A DNA stretch of 64,000 nucleotides from Pseudomonas mandelii (lineage in GTDB: Bacteria; Pseudomonadota; Gammaproteobacteria; Pseudomonadales; Pseudomonadaceae), in NCBI RefSeq assembly GCF_024138395.1, contig NZ_JAMYDU010000004.1:372001-436000 (forward strand). Direction: 5' to 3'. A program made the translations under genes and the position numbers. The stretch's first letter is position 1, and each line of letters begins with the position of its first letter. The notes beneath the pieces are model-generated. The model did no database searches. It was not told the DNA's origin and saw only the letters and a list, made by a program, of their open reading frames with translations. This document shows, piece after piece, positions 8,884 through 20,251 of the stretch.

Positions 8884-9015
8884 TTGTGGCGAGGGAGCTT
8901 GCTCCCGCTGGGCCGCGCAGCGGCCCCAAATCAGCCAACGCATTCATCACGGAAAATGCATCGGCTGGATTGCGACTGCTTCGCAGTCGAGCGGGAGCAA
9001 GCTCCCTCGCCACAG
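8884..9015. repeat. Long inverted repeat after cobM
   Basis: Outer arms TTGTGGCGAGGGAGCTTGCT and AGCAAGCTCCCTCGCCACAG are inverted complements, with a nested GGCCGCGCAGCGGCCC hairpin on the left. This is a separate Pseudomonas repeat family from the TAGGAGCG elements. Confidence 0.85.
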
Positions 9016-9031
9016 GTTATCGATCCCCCAT

Positions 9032-9063
9032 AAAAAAACGGTGCTCACGGGCACCGTTTTTTA
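9032..9063. terminator. Bidirectional rho-independent terminator, cobM/nfuA
   Basis: Stem CGGTGC...GCACCG, flanked by an A-run on the left and a T-run on the right, between convergent cobM (+) and nfuA (-). It can serve both strands. Confidence 0.85.
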
Positions 9064-9080
9064 TGTTTGCAGCGAACACC

Positions 9081-9722
<642 letters not shown>

Positions 9723-9781
9723 CTAGTATTTTTGTCGGGAAAGATGCGCTTGTCGATGAACATCTGATCACCGCCGAATCC

Positions 9782-9875
9782 CTGTAGGAGCGAAGCTTGC
9801 TCGCGAAAGCGGTCTGACAGTCGACATCTACGCTGAATGTCAGACCGCTTTCGCGAGCAAGCTTCGCTCCTACAG
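9782..9875. repeat. REP palindrome between nfuA and cti
   Basis: Arms CTGTAGGAGCGAAGCTTGCT and AGCAAGCTTCGCTCCTACAG are exact inverted complements, and pairing continues inward (GCGAAAGCGGTCTGACA). It is the main REP family of the window. It lies after the cti stop and may stabilise or end that transcript. Confidence 0.9.
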
Positions 9876-9890
9876 AGGGTCAACGGTGTT

Positions 9891-12176
9891 TCAGAGGTTT
9901 TCGTAGCGGTTCATGTCCAGCACGCCCTCTTCCACCGGGTCAGTGTCGTGGAGGTAGCGGCTCAGATCATGGAAATACTGCCAGAACTGCGGATGGCTGC
10001 GACGAATGCCCCAGCGTTCGACGATTTTTTCGAAACTGGCGGCATTCCTGGCATTTTCCATCGCATCCACGAATGCGGGCACTTGCCCGGCCGGGATGCT
10101 GAACATGAAGTTCGGGTAGCTGCTGAGCACACCCGGATAAAGGGTCAGCGTATCGAGCCCCGGCTGATAGCGCCGCGACTCACCAAGCAGGAACGCCACG
10201 TTGCTGTGGGCGCGGTTGCGCAACAGGCTGTAAACCTCGCGCTTGCCGCTTGGGGTCTCGATGCGCAACATCGTGGCTTCGGGCAACTGATCGATGACCT
10301 TCAACCCCGCAGCCGGACGTGAAGTCAGGCGACTCAGGGCCTGTTCGGCGTTCTGCAAGGCCAGATCGATGTTCGGCCGCGAGCAGTAAGCGCCGTCGCA
10401 GCGGTTGATCGGGTCGGGCCTGGCATTGAGTTCGCCGTACCGGGCCAGCAATTGCCGGGCGAAATCGCGTTTCGGGTCCTTTTCGTCCAGCGTCAGCGCC
10501 GTCGGTTTGTCGTTGTCGATGTACTCGTAATCCAGCCACATCTTGAACTTTCCGCCGTTCTGCTACCAATCGTCGAGGTAGCCGTCCCGTGAGTCGGCCG
10601 GCATCAGACGCAAGAAGTTCTGCTCGGCACCGTTGCGAATCAGGTCGAAGTACAGCCGGGTCTGGGCCTGATGGGATACGTTGCCGAACACATCGAAGTT
10701 GACCGCCAACTGGTAATACGTACGCTCCAGCAACGGGTAATCGAACAGCCACATCGTCTGCGGTACGTCACCGATCAGGCCCTTGCTCACCGAGGCACTG
10801 TCAAAATGCCGGAAGATACTCAGCAGCGCATTGTCATTGCCGGCCCACAGGGTCGACCAGCTCGGTGCCGGCAGATCGGCGTAGCTGTCCCGGCGCAGGG
10901 CTTCATATTCGTTGCGTTTGTCACGGTAGGCGTGCCACAGGCTCAGAACGCTGCCGACGTCATCGTTCTGCCCCGGCATCGCCAGCAACGGTGTGACCTG
11001 GCCACGATAGTTCGGGTCGGTGATGTAAAGGTCATGCTCCGGGGCCTGGAACAGCGCCCAGAAATTGTCGCGGATCACGTCGGTGGCGATCTGGCCCCGG
11101 CAGACCGGGCCACGAATAAAGGTGCGCACGAAGTATTCGGCGTTATCGAGCATGAACTGGTAACGCGCCTGAGCCGGGATCGCCTCAAAGGTCGTGAACG
11201 GATTGGCCCGTCGCTCCGGCCCGTAACCTGGCAGCGCGTTGACCTGCCAGTTACCGCTGTAAAACAGGCTTTTGATCCGCGCCATCTTCGCCGTGCTCAG
11301 CGGATAGGTGATGTGGGTCTTGTGCACGATCACGCCTTGCACCGGCCATAAACGGTAGTAAACCTGAGTACCCGGATCGTCATTCGGACGGCGAGTGTTA
11401 ATCAGATCGATCGGCTGCCCCGTCGGCGTGCGTGAACGTACCCACTGAAAGAAATGCCCCGGCTCGCCGTCCTTGAAATAGAGGTGCGCCAAAAACCAAT
11501 GCTCGAACAACCAGCGCCCGACCAGACTTTCCCGAGCGCCCGGTGCGTTGAGCAGGTTTTCCCACTGCACCACCTGCAACGCTTCCTTGGCGCTGGGCAG
11601 CAGACCCCGCTCATCAATCGGCGCGCCGGAGGCCAGCCAGCGTTGCAGCGTCTGGTATTGCTGATCGGTCAGGCCGGTGACCGCCAGCGGCATGCCTTCT
11701 TTCGGGTGGGAGGTGGCATAGCCGTTGAACTCCGCCGGCATGGCGCACATGTTCTCCCGGTTCAGGCCCAGGACGATGTCTTCCGGCAACTTGGCGTTGG
11801 GTTGCAACGGCGTTCTGTGGCCCAGCTCGAGCATGCGCGCCATCAGCGCCGCCTGGCTGCCTTGGGCGTCGAGCACCGAATAAAAGCCTTTTTGCTGCCA
11901 GGCACGCTTGCCGAAGGCGTCATAAAACAGCCGGGTCGGCGCTGCGGCCTGGCTGCGTTCGCCGTCATAAACGGGCGCCTTCGTCGCGCCCCGGGCCGCC
12001 CCTTCGCCACTGCCCAGATTGAGCTGACAGGCGGAGTCGTAGCAGGCATGGCAGGCCACGCACTTTTCGGTGAAGATCGGTTGAATGTCGCGAACGTAGG
12101 AAATATCCGGACCTTGTGCAGCGGCGCCCCCGCTTAAAAACAGCATCAATAGGCTGGTGACGACGCGATACGACAT
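9891..12176 (-). pseudogene. cti: Fatty acid cis/trans isomerase, interrupted by an in-frame amber codon
   Basis: Cti is a periplasmic c-type-haem enzyme that converts cis- to trans-unsaturated phospholipid acyl chains under solvent or heat stress. From the ATG at 12176 there is a signal peptide (residues 1-20, MSYRVVTSLLMLFLSGGAAA) and a haem site CVACH (39-43). The frame is open to a TAG at 10563-10565 (codon 538) and then stays open in the same frame to 9891, giving 761 codons, the usual Cti length. On either side of the stop the text reads GYLDDW / QNGGKFKMWLDYEY; the amber replaces what is probably a tyrosine codon (TAC or TAT to TAG, one base). The 3' part could be read from an ATG at 10541 but would lack the haem domain. 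An ATG at 12194 is an alternative start. It is either a true nonsense mutation or a sequencing error. Confidence 0.88.
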
Positions 12177-12331
12177 ATCCCTGGTCCTGATCATGAGAAA
12201 ACGCCGCGATTCTACCGGTCTGGCCTGCGCACCAACATGAACGATATTCATGAAAAACCCGCACATGCTCCAAAAGCGCACAGGTTTGTTATTATCCCGG
12301 CCCTTCGTCATGGCCTTACCGAGTAGTCCAA

Positions 12332-15300
12332 ATGTCCGATCGCAGCGTTCGCCTTCAAGCTCTCAAGCACGCCCTCAAAGAGCGCATCCTGATTCTCGAT
12401 GGCGGCATGGGTACGATGATCCAGAGCTACAAGCTCGAGGAGCAGGATTACCGTGGCAAACGCTTCGCCGACTGGCCGAGCGATGTAAAAGGCAACAACG
12501 ACCTATTGGTGCTGACGCGCCCGGACGTGATTGGCGCTATTGAAAAAGCCTACCTGGATGCCGGCGCCGACATTCTGGAAACCAACACCTTCAACGCCAC
12601 CCAGGTGTCCCAGGCTGACTACGGCATGCAGGGCCTGGCGTACGAACTCAACGTAGAAGGCGCACGCCTGGCGCGCAAGGTGGCGGACGCCAAGACCCTG
12701 GAAACCCCGGACAAGCCGCGTTTCGTCGCCGGCGTGCTTGGTCCTACCAGCCGCACCTGCTCGCTGTCGCCTGACGTGAACAACCCCGGCTACCGCAACG
12801 TGACCTTCGATGAACTGGTGGAAAACTACACCGAGGCCACTAAGGGCCTGATCGAAGGCGGCGCCGACCTGATTCTGATCGAAACCATTTTCGACACCCT
12901 CAACGCCAAGGCTGCGATCTTCGCTGTGCAGGGTGTTTACGAGGAGTTGGGCGTCGAGTTGCCGATCATGATTTCCGGCACCATCACCGACGCCTCTGGC
13001 CGCACCCTCTCCGGCCAGACCACCGAAGCGTTCTGGAACTCCGTGGCCCACGCCAAGCCGATTTCCGTCGGCTTGAACTGCGCCCTGGGTGCCAGTGAAC
13101 TGCGCCCGTACCTGGAAGAACTGTCGAACAAGGCCAGCACCTACGTGTCGGCGCACCCGAACGCCGGCCTGCCGAACGAATTCGGTGAATACGACGAACT
13201 GCCATCGGAAACCGCCAAGGTCATCGAAGAATTCGCCCAAAGCGGCTTCCTGAACATCGTCGGCGGCTGCTGCGGCACCACGCCGGGGCACATCGAAGCC
13301 ATCGCCAAAGCGGTGGCCGGTTATGCGCCGCGCGAGATTCCGGACATTCCCAAGGCCTGCCGCCTGTCGGGCCTGGAACCGTTCACCATTGATCGCAGCT
13401 CGCTGTTCGTCAACGTCGGCGAGCGCACCAACATCACCGGTTCCGCCAAGTTCGCCCGTCTGATCCGTGAAGACAACTACACCGAAGCCCTGGAAGTCGC
13501 CCTGCAACAGGTCGAAGCCGGCGCCCAGGTGATCGACATCAACATGGACGAAGGGATGCTCGATTCGAAGAAGGCGATGGTGACCTTCCTCAATCTGATT
13601 GCCGGCGAACCGGACATCTCCCGCGTGCCGATCATGATCGACTCCTCGAAATGGGAAGTAATTGAAGCCGGCCTCAAGTGCATCCAGGGCAAGGGCATCG
13701 TCAACTCGATCAGCATGAAAGAAGGCGTCGAGCAGTTCATTCATCACGCCAAACTGTGCAAACGCTACGGCGCCGCGGTGGTGGTGATGGCCTTCGACGA
13801 AGCCGGCCAGGCCGACACCGAAGCGCGCAAGAAAGAGATCTGCAAACGCTCCTACGATATTCTGGTCAACGAAGTCGGCTTCCCACCGGAAGACATCATC
13901 TTCGACCCGAACATCTTCGCCGTGGCCACCGGTATCGAAGAACACAACAACTACGCTGTGGACTTCATCAATGCTTGTGCCTACATCCGCGACGAACTGC
14001 CGTACGCCCTGACCTCCGGCGGCGTGTCGAACGTGTCGTTCTCGTTCCGTGGCAACAACCCGGTGCGCGAAGCGATTCACTCGGTGTTCCTGCTGTATGC
14101 GATCCGCAACGGCCTGACCATGGGCATCGTCAACGCCGGCCAACTGGAGATCTACGACCAGATCCCGGCCGAGCTGCGCGACGCCGTCGAAGACGTGATC
14201 CTCAACCGCACTCCGGAAGGCACCGACGCCCTCCTCGCCATCGCCGACAAGTACAAGGGCGACGGCAGCGTCAAGGAAGCCGAGACCGAAGAGTGGCGCA
14301 ACTGGGACGTCAACAAGCGTCTGGAGCATGCGCTGGTCAAGGGCATCACCACCCACATCGTCGAAGACACCGAAGAGTCGCGCCTGTCCTTTGCTCGCCC
14401 GATCGAAGTGATCGAAGGCCCGCTGATGTCCGGCATGAACATCGTTGGCGACCTGTTCGGCGCCGGCAAAATGTTCCTGCCGCAAGTGGTGAAATCCGCC
14501 CGCGTGATGAAGCAGGCCGTGGCGCACTTGATCCCGTTCATCGAACTGGAAAAAGGTGACAAGCCGGAGGCCAAGGGCAAGATCCTCATGGCGACGGTAA
14601 AAGGCGACGTGCACGATATCGGCAAGAATATCGTCGGCGTGGTGCTGGGCTGCAACGGCTACGACATCGTCGACCTCGGCGTGATGGTGCCGGCAGAGAA
14701 AATCCTGCAGGTCGCCAAAGAACAGAAATGCGACATCATCGGCCTGTCCGGCTTGATCACGCCTTCGCTGGACGAAATGGTTCACGTGGCCCGCGAGATG
14801 CAGCGTCAGGACTTCCATCTGCCGTTGATGATCGGTGGCGCAACCACCTCCAAGGCGCACACGGCGGTGAAGATCGAGCCCAAGTACAGCAACGACGCGG
14901 TGATCTACGTCACCGACGCCTCCCGCGCCGTGGGCGTGGCAACGCAGTTGCTGTCCAAGGAGCTGAAGGCCGGTTTCGTTGAGAAGACCCGCCTGGAGTA
15001 CATCGACGTTCGCGAGCGCACCGCCAACCGCAGCGCCCGTACCGAACGTCTGAGCTACCCGGTGGCCATTGCCAAGAAACCGCAGTTCGACTGGAGCACC
15101 TATACGCCGGTCAAGCCGACGTTTACGGGTGCCAAGGTGCTGGACAACATTGATTTGAAAGTCCTCGCCGAATACATCGACTGGACACCGTTCTTCATTT
15201 CCTGGGACCTGGCCGGAAAATTCCCGCGCATCCTCCAGGACGAAGTGGTCGGTGAAGCCGCCACCGCGCTCTATGCCGATGCCCAGGAAATGCTCGCCAA

Positions 15301-16042
15301 GTTGATCGACGAGAAGCTGATCAGTGCCCGTGCAGTGTTTGGTTTCTGGCCCGCCAACCAGGTCCGCGACGACGACATCGAACTGTATGGCGATGACGGC
15401 AAGCCGCTGGCCAAGTTGCATCACTTGCGCCAGCAGATCATCAAGACCGACGGCAAGCCGAATTTCTCGCTGGCCGACTTTGTGGCGCCGAAGGACAGCG
15501 AAATCACCGATTACGTAGGCGGTTTCATTACCACTGCCGGTATCGGCGCCGAGGAAGTGGCCAAGGCCTATCAGGACGCTGGCGACGATTACAACTCGAT
15601 CATGGTCAAAGCGCTCGCTGACCGCTTGGCCGAAGCCTGCGCCGAATGGCTGCACCAGCAAGTGCGGAAAGATTATTGGGGTTACGCCAAGGATGAAACG
15701 CTCGATAACGAGGCGCTGATCAAAGAGCAATACACCGGCATCCGCCCTGCTCCGGGCTACCCGGCGTGCCCGGATCACACCGAGAAAGCCACGCTGTTCA
15801 AACTATTGGACCCGGAAGCGGAAGAACTCAAAGCCGGCCGCAGCGGCGTGTTCCTCACGGAGCACTACGCGATGTTCCCGGCAGCCGCAGTCAGCGGTTG
15901 GTACTTCGCGCACCCGCAGGCGCAGTATTTCGCCGTGGGCAAGATCGACAAGGACCAAGTGCAGAGTTACACATCACGCAAAGGTCAGGAGTTGAGCGTG
16001 ACCGAACGTTGGCTGGCGCCGAATCTGGGTTATGACAACTAA
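12332..16042 (+). CDS. metH: Cobalamin-dependent methionine synthase
   Basis: 1236-aa MetH, transferring methyl from 5-methyltetrahydrofolate to homocysteine through methylcobalamin. Domains in order: homocysteine-binding barrel (about 10-330, with zinc ligands in VGLNCALG near 249 and GGCCGTT near 309), pterin-binding barrel (about 360-620), cobalamin-binding module (about 655-890) with the lower-axial-ligand motif DVHDIGKN (His761), and SAM activation domain (about 905-1230, [12 protein letters not shown]). The length matches E. coli MetH (1227). The start context is weak, but MSDRSVRLQ fits the family. It is a consumer of the cobalamin made by the adjacent region; I see no riboswitch before it. 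Confidence 0.97.
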   Translation: MSDRSVRLQALKHALKERILILDGGMGTMIQSYKLEEQDYRGKRFADWPSDVKGNNDLLVLTRPDVIGAIEKAYLDAGADILETNTFNATQVSQADYGMQGLAYELNVEGARLARKVADAKTLETPDKPRFVAGVLGPTSRTCSLSPDVNNPGYRNVTFDELVENYTEATKGLIEGGADLILIETIFDTLNAKAAIFAVQGVYEELGVELPIMISGTITDASGRTLSGQTTEAFWNSVAHAKPISVGLNCALGASELRPYLEELSNKASTYVSAHPNAGLPNEFGEYDELPSETAKVIEEFAQSGFLNIVGGCCGTTPGHIEAIAKAVAGYAPREIPDIPKACRLSGLEPFTIDRSSLFVNVGERTNITGSAKFARLIREDNYTEALEVALQQVEAGAQVIDINMDEGMLDSKKAMVTFLNLIAGEPDISRVPIMIDSSKWEVIEAGLKCIQGKGIVNSISMKEGVEQFIHHAKLCKRYGAAVVVMAFDEAGQADTEARKKEICKRSYDILVNEVGFPPEDIIFDPNIFAVATGIEEHNNYAVDFINACAYIRDELPYALTSGGVSNVSFSFRGNNPVREAIHSVFLLYAIRNGLTMGIVNAGQLEIYDQIPAELRDAVEDVILNRTPEGTDALLAIADKYKGDGSVKEAETEEWRNWDVNKRLEHALVKGITTHIVEDTEESRLSFARPIEVIEGPLMSGMNIVGDLFGAGKMFLPQVVKSARVMKQAVAHLIPFIELEKGDKPEAKGKILMATVKGDVHDIGKNIVGVVLGCNGYDIVDLGVMVPAEKILQVAKEQKCDIIGLSGLITPSLDEMVHVAREMQRQDFHLPLMIGGATTSKAHTAVKIEPKYSNDAVIYVTDASRAVGVATQLLSKELKAGFVEKTRLEYIDVRERTANRSARTERLSYPVAIAKKPQFDWSTYTPVKPTFTGAKVLDNIDLKVLAEYIDWTPFFISWDLAGKFPRILQDEVVGEAATALYADAQEMLAKLIDEKLISARAVFGFWPANQVRDDDIELYGDDGKPLAKLHHLRQQIIKTDGKPNFSLADFVAPKDSEITDYVGGFITTAGIGAEEVAKAYQDAGDDYNSIMVKALADRLAEACAEWLHQQVRKDYWGYAKDETLDNEALIKEQYTGIRPAPGYPACPDHTEKATLFKLLDPEAEELKAGRSGVFLTEHYAMFPAAAVSGWYFAHPQAQYFAVGKIDKDQVQSYTSRKGQELSVTERWLAPNLGYDN

Positions 16043-16068
16043 CCCCAGGCCTGCCTTTGCCTTTGCCT

Positions 16069-16160
16069 CTGTAGGAGCGAGGCTTGCCCGCGAAGAACGA
16101 TGACGCGATGTACCTGTGAGATCGCGTCATCTTCTTCGCGGGCAAGCCTCGCTCCTACAG
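16069..16160. repeat. REP palindrome after metH
   Basis: Arms CTGTAGGAGCGAGGCTTGCC and GGCAAGCCTCGCTCCTACAG are exact inverted complements, with further pairing inward (CGCGAAGAA/TTCTTCGCG). It sits 27 bp after the metH stop and could act as its 3' stabiliser. Confidence 0.9.
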
Positions 16161-16211
16161 TTTCGGGGGATTGTCTATGCTTAGCTCTCACACATTCGGG
16201 ACGGGGGATTT

Positions 16212-16433
16212 ATGGACGATCCAGTCGACAACAACAAACCGCCGACCTTCTGGCAAATGCTGCACAGCGTCATGGCGGCGGCGTTCGGGGTGCAGAGCGG
16301 GAAGAACCGGGCCCGGGACTTCACCCACGGTAAGCCGAGTCATTTCGTGATATTGGGGATTCTGTTCACGGCAGTGTTCGCATTGACTCTGTTTGCCATC
16401 GTCAAACTGGTGTTGCACCTGGCGGGCATTTGA
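16212..16433 (+). CDS. DUF2970 small membrane protein
   Basis: 73-aa protein with the DUF2970 signature WQMLHSVMAAAFGVQSGKNR near residues 14-33 and a single hydrophobic segment (about 45-70). Function unknown. The ATG at 16212 follows GGGACGGGGGATTT, a strong purine-rich site. It is convergent with the binding protein gene, whose stop lies 6 bp away. Confidence 0.85.
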   Translation: MDDPVDNNKPPTFWQMLHSVMAAAFGVQSGKNRARDFTHGKPSHFVILGILFTAVFALTLFAIVKLVLHLAGI

Positions 16434-16439
16434 GCCGGC

Positions 16440-17525
16440 TTAGTGCATCAGGGCTTGCAAGCTGAACGGGTAGCGATACGACGTCGGCCGCCCCTTGGCC
16501 GAGAGTTTCTGGAAATCCACGCCGTAATCCTGAGTCGCACTCAGCGCCAGCAACCGCTTGGCTTGCACGTGATCGATCAGCTGCAATAACGAAATCTGCC
16601 GGTCGCGCCCGCCGTACTGGCTCACATCCACGCCCTGATCGTAGTCATGCAGTTGCACCAAGGCCCAACCACCCAGCGTAAAATGCCCGCCCAACAACAC
16701 ACTCAACCGCCCTTCCAACAGCGCCTGTAATGCCGTCGGTGAATTGTTGACGGCGCTGAACAGTGCGCCCTTGCCGGGCTGGCCGCCTGTTTCGGCGTAA
16801 GCCTGCATGGCGCCAAAAGCCATTTCATCGTTGGCCGACCAGACCAGCGACGTTTGCGGATAACGCTTGAACAACAATCTGGCCTGTTCATAGGCGCGCT
16901 CGCGGGTCCAGCCGCCATAAACCAACTGGCGCAACCGCACTTCAGGGTGTTCAGCCAATGCCCGCATCATGCCCTTCTCACGCTGTTGCGCGGCTGGCGT
17001 GATCTTCAGGCCGGAAAAGGCTACGAGATCAATGATCTGACCGGGTGCGACCGGGGGATGCAGGCGAATCAGCTCCTTGAGCATCAAGTAGCCGCCCTCC
17101 TCATTGTTGGGCACCAGGCTGCCCAACCAATCGGGATACTTGTCCGGCTGGGCGCCGAGCAGATGCATCTGGTCTGCGGTCAGACCGTTGTTGACCAAAA
17201 ACAGCTTCACACCGCTGCCTTGAGCCAGGCGCAAGATTTCAGGCGCAACGTATAGTTCGTTGACGAACACCAGATAGTCCGGTCGATCCGGGCCTTGAAG
17301 GGCTTCGCGCGCCTGCTTGAGTGTGGTTTCAGCGTTTCGCTCGGAATACTGGATGTGCAAATCCATGCCCAGGTCCTTGGCCGCGGCCTGCATGAACTGC
17401 GAGTAACTGACCCAGAACGTTTCTTGGGTGGTTCCAGGATTGAGGAACAACACGGACGCCGCTTGGGCACACGGCCCCAGGACCATACCCAGCGCCAGCA
17501 CTGTACCAAAGAAGAACTTCAACAT
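16440..17525 (-). CDS. Periplasmic substrate-binding protein (RbsB-like fold)
   Basis: 361-aa exported protein. The signal peptide is about residues 1-22 (MLKFFFGTVLALGMVLG, ending near AQAAS). It is followed by a type I periplasmic-binding fold resembling sugar-binding components of ABC systems (LVFVNELYVAPEILRLAQG, then VWSANDEMAFGAMQAYAETG near residue 225). No ABC permease or ATPase genes are adjacent, so it could act with a distant transporter or as the sensor input of a signalling protein. An in-frame ATG at 17558 exists; 17525 places the signal peptide at the N-terminus. The ligand cannot be told from sequence. Confidence 0.8.
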   Translation of the reverse strand: MLKFFFGTVLALGMVLGPCAQAASVLFLNPGTTQETFWVSYSQFMQAAAKDLGMDLHIQYSERNAETTLKQAREALQGPDRPDYLVFVNELYVAPEILRLAQGSGVKLFLVNNGLTADQMHLLGAQPDKYPDWLGSLVPNNEEGGYLMLKELIRLHPPVAPGQIIDLVAFSGLKITPAAQQREKGMMRALAEHPEVRLRQLVYGGWTRERAYEQARLLFKRYPQTSLVWSANDEMAFGAMQAYAETGGQPGKGALFSAVNNSPTALQALLEGRLSVLLGGHFTLGGWALVQLHDYDQGVDVSQYGGRDRQISLLQLIDHVQAKRLLALSATQDYGVDFQKLSAKGRPTSYRYPFSLQALMH

Positions 17526-17640
17526 TGATCGTCCGAGCCCCGAAAATCCGCCGCGCATTATAGCCAGCGAAGTCCCTTGAAACGGCGCTTAATCCGGCTT
17601 TTGTCCGACAGGCGTCGGCGCCAGGCCCGGACGGGGTCGT

Positions 17641-17754
17641 TTATTGATGGCTGACCCAGAACACTGCCGTGCCCACAACCAGAATGATCAGGAACAAAAT
17701 CGCCCAGGCATCGACCGTGCTATCGCTTTTCCTTGCTTTGGTTGGGTTGCTCAT
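17641..17754 (-). CDS. Short single-pass membrane protein (37 aa)
   Basis: ATG at 17754 preceded by AAGAGGCGATGCA; reads to TAA at 17641. Residues 1-15 are polar and basic (MSNPTKARKSDSTVD), residues 16-34 are one hydrophobic helix (AWAILFLIILVVGTAVFWV), and it ends SHQ. The good ribosome binding site and charge layout favour a real gene. No function is recognised. It stands alone between the binding protein gene and the divergent cysI. Confidence 0.6.
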   Translation of the reverse strand: MSNPTKARKSDSTVDAWAILFLIILVVGTAVFWVSHQ

Positions 17755-18048
17755 TGCATCGCCTCTTGTCGGTTTTATCGGTGATTGCATAAAGACTCGA
17801 GCACAGTTAAGACGATGATTGCCCGCACCACAAATGCGGGTTTTATCTCCTTGAGTTTCATTAGTCGTTTTGGTTCTTTACATATACTCAAACATCACTT
17901 TTGCGCATAACTGCAAACTGGTATCTTGCCACCGCTCCGTTGGGAGTGCGCGGCCGTGCGCGCAGAATTGCCGAGGCAGTATCGGAGACTTCAGCAAGCG
18001 AAAAACGCAACTGGATCCGACCGGCCCAAGCCTGAGAACAGGACTTAT

Positions 18049-19707
18049 ATGTACGTATACGACGAGTACGATCAGCGGATCATCGAGGACCGCGTCAAGC
18101 AGTTCCGTGATCAGACCCGACGCTATCTGGCAGGCGAGCTGAGCGAAGAAGAATTCCGCCCCCTGCGCCTGCAAAATGGCCTTTATATCCAGCGCTTCGC
18201 GCCGATGCTGCGGGTGGCGGTGCCTTATGGCCAACTGACTTCGCGCCAGACGCGAATGATGGCCAAAGTTGCCCGCGACTATGATAAGGGCTACGCCCAC
18301 ATCAGTACCCGGCAGAACGTGCAGTTCAACTGGCCGGCCCTGGAAGACATCCCAGACATCCTCGCTGAACTGGCGACCGTGCAGATGCATGCGATCCAGA
18401 CCAGCGGCAATTGCCTGCGCAACGTCACCACCGACCAGTTCGCCGGTGTCGCGGCCGACGAATTGATCGACCCGCGTCCATGGTGCGAAATCGTCCGCCA
18501 GTGGACCACGTTCCACCCGGAATTTGCTTATCTGCCACGTAAATTCAAAATCGCCATCAATGGCTCGACGTCCGACCGTGCGGCCATCGAAGTCCATGAC
18601 ATCGGCCTTGAGCCGGTGCACAACGCCGCGGGCGAACTGGGTTTCCGCGTGCTGGTCGGTGGCGGCCTGGGCCGTACACCGGTGGTGGGCGCGTTCATCA
18701 ACGAATTCCTGCCATGGCAAGACCTGTTGAGCTACCTCGACGCCATCCTGCGGGTCTACAACCGCTATGGTCGTCGCGACAACAAGTACAAGGCGCGGAT
18801 CAAGATTCTGGTAAAGGCCCTGACGCCTGAAGTGTTCGCGCAAAAAGTCGACGCGGAAATGGAACACCTTCGCGGTGGCCAGACCACGTTGACCGAGGCC
18901 GAAGTGCATCGCGTGGCCAAACACTTCGTCGATCCGGACTACAAGGCTCTGGACAACCAGATTGCCGAACTGGCCGAGCTCGACAAACAGCACCCGGGCT
19001 TCGCCCGCTGGCGCACCCGCAACACCCTCGCGCACAAAAAGCCGGGTTACGTGGCCGTGACGCTGTCCCTGAAGCCGACCGGCGTTGCGCCGGGCGACAT
19101 CACCGACAAGCAGCTCGATGCCGTTGCCGACCTCGCCGATCGTTACAGCTTCGGTCAGCTGCGTACCTCTCACGAGCAGAACATTATTCTGGCCGATGTC
19201 GAGCAGAGCCAATTGTTCGCCCTGTGGAGCGAGTTGCGCGAGCAAGGTTTCGCCACACCGAACATCGGCTTGCTGACCGACATCATCTGCTGCCCGGGCG
19301 GCGACTTCTGCTCCCTGGCCAACGCCAAATCGATCCCGATCGCCGAATCGATCCAGCGCCGGTTCGACGACCTGGACTACCTGTTCGACATTGGCGAACT
19401 GGACCTGAATATCTCCGGCTGCATGAACGCCTGTGGTCACCACCACGTCGGCCACATCGGCATTCTCGGGGTGGACAAGAAAGGCGAAGAGTTCTACCAG
19501 GTGTCCCTGGGCGGCAGCGCCAGTCGCGATGCGAGCCTGGGCAAGATCCTCGGCCCGTCTTTCGCACAGGAAGCCATGCCTGACGTGATCGAGAAGCTGA
19601 TCGACGTGTACATCGAACAACGTACCGAAGACGAGCGCTTCATCGACACCTATCAGCGTATCGGCATCGACCTCTTCAAGGAGCGCGTCTATGCAGCGAA
19701 TAATTAA
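18049..19707 (+). CDS. cysI: Assimilatory nitrite/sulfite reductase haemoprotein
   Basis: 552-aa sirohaem/[4Fe-4S] reductase of the P. aeruginosa PA1838 (cysI) type, reducing sulfite to sulfide. Two ferredoxin-like half domains and two sirohaem domains are present. Cluster ligands are visible as CCPGGDFC (Cys415, Cys421) and GCMNACGHH (Cys458, Cys462). The start is the ATG at 18049, preceded by AACAGGACTTAT, because MYVYDEYDQRI is the family's N-terminus; an upstream in-frame ATG only adds unrelated residues. The 294 bp before it hold no other gene. The 3' end overlaps the DUF934 gene by 17 bp, a conserved pairing. Confidence 0.92.
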   Translation: MYVYDEYDQRIIEDRVKQFRDQTRRYLAGELSEEEFRPLRLQNGLYIQRFAPMLRVAVPYGQLTSRQTRMMAKVARDYDKGYAHISTRQNVQFNWPALEDIPDILAELATVQMHAIQTSGNCLRNVTTDQFAGVAADELIDPRPWCEIVRQWTTFHPEFAYLPRKFKIAINGSTSDRAAIEVHDIGLEPVHNAAGELGFRVLVGGGLGRTPVVGAFINEFLPWQDLLSYLDAILRVYNRYGRRDNKYKARIKILVKALTPEVFAQKVDAEMEHLRGGQTTLTEAEVHRVAKHFVDPDYKALDNQIAELAELDKQHPGFARWRTRNTLAHKKPGYVAVTLSLKPTGVAPGDITDKQLDAVADLADRYSFGQLRTSHEQNIILADVEQSQLFALWSELREQGFATPNIGLLTDIICCPGGDFCSLANAKSIPIAESIQRRFDDLDYLFDIGELDLNISGCMNACGHHHVGHIGILGVDKKGEEFYQVSLGGSASRDASLGKILGPSFAQEAMPDVIEKLIDVYIEQRTEDERFIDTYQRIGIDLFKERVYAANN

Positions 19708-20185
19708 GAACAATGAAGTCGTCGACGAAACCTGGCACTTGCTGCCCAAGGACTTCAACATCGACGAGATCAGCAACTGCGACGACCTTATCGTCCCGCT
19801 GCAACTGTGGCGCGAGCACAGCCGTATGCTCAAGGCCCGCGATGGCGGCCTGGGTGTATGGCTGGACGCCGATGAAGAAGCCGAAGAAATTGGAGATGAC
19901 GTCGATCAGTTCCAGGTCATCGCCTTGAACTTCCCGGCGTTCACCGATGGGCGCAACTACTCCAATGCTCGCTTGCTGCGTGACCGTTATGGTTTCAAAG
20001 GCGAACTGCGGGCGATCGGTGATGTGCTGCGCGACCAGCTGTTCTACTTGCGTCGCTGCGGTTTCGACGCCTTTGCATTGCGCGCCGATAAAGACCCGTA
20101 CGAAGCCCTGGAAAGTCTCCAGGATTTCTCGGTGACGTATCAGGCCGCGACTGACGAACCACTGCCGCTGTTCCGTCGCCGCTAA
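19691..20185 (+). CDS. DUF934 protein, sulfite-reductase partner
   Basis: 164-aa DUF934 protein, with FPAFTDGRNYSNARLLRDRYG near residues 77-97 and GDVLRDQLFYLRRCGFDAFA near 109-128, the family's hallmark regions. It overlaps the end of cysI and is presumably cotranslated. DUF934 genes accompany this type of sulfite reductase, so a supporting role in sulfur assimilation is likely, but its biochemical activity is not known to me. A bidirectional terminator follows. Confidence 0.88.
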   Translation: MQRIIKNNEVVDETWHLLPKDFNIDEISNCDDLIVPLQLWREHSRMLKARDGGLGVWLDADEEAEEIGDDVDQFQVIALNFPAFTDGRNYSNARLLRDRYGFKGELRAIGDVLRDQLFYLRRCGFDAFALRADKDPYEALESLQDFSVTYQAATDEPLPLFRRR

Positions 20186-20196
20186 GTACATCGCGT

Positions 20197-20236
20197 AAAA
20201 AAAGCCCTGAATCGGAAACCGGTTCAGGGCTTTTTT
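20197..20236. terminator. Bidirectional rho-independent terminator, DUF934/sohB
   Basis: Stem AAGCCCTGAA...TTCAGGGCTT with an A-run to the left and a T-run to the right, between convergent DUF934 (+) and sohB (-). Confidence 0.9.
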
Positions 20237-20251
20237 GTGTCCGGCGTCTCC

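Noticed and set aside
9891..10541. A separate 216-codon gene downstream of cti
   Set aside because: It is the same frame as cti beyond the amber codon, and its sequence is the normal C-terminal part of Cti. There is no ribosome binding site before its first ATG.
12503..15778. A minus-strand open frame of about 1090 codons opposite metH
   Set aside because: Antisense shadow of metH, whose domains and motifs are complete on the plus strand.
16069..16160. Hairpin after metH as a classical rho-independent terminator
   Set aside because: The stem is a REP element with no downstream T-run, so it is listed as a repeat.
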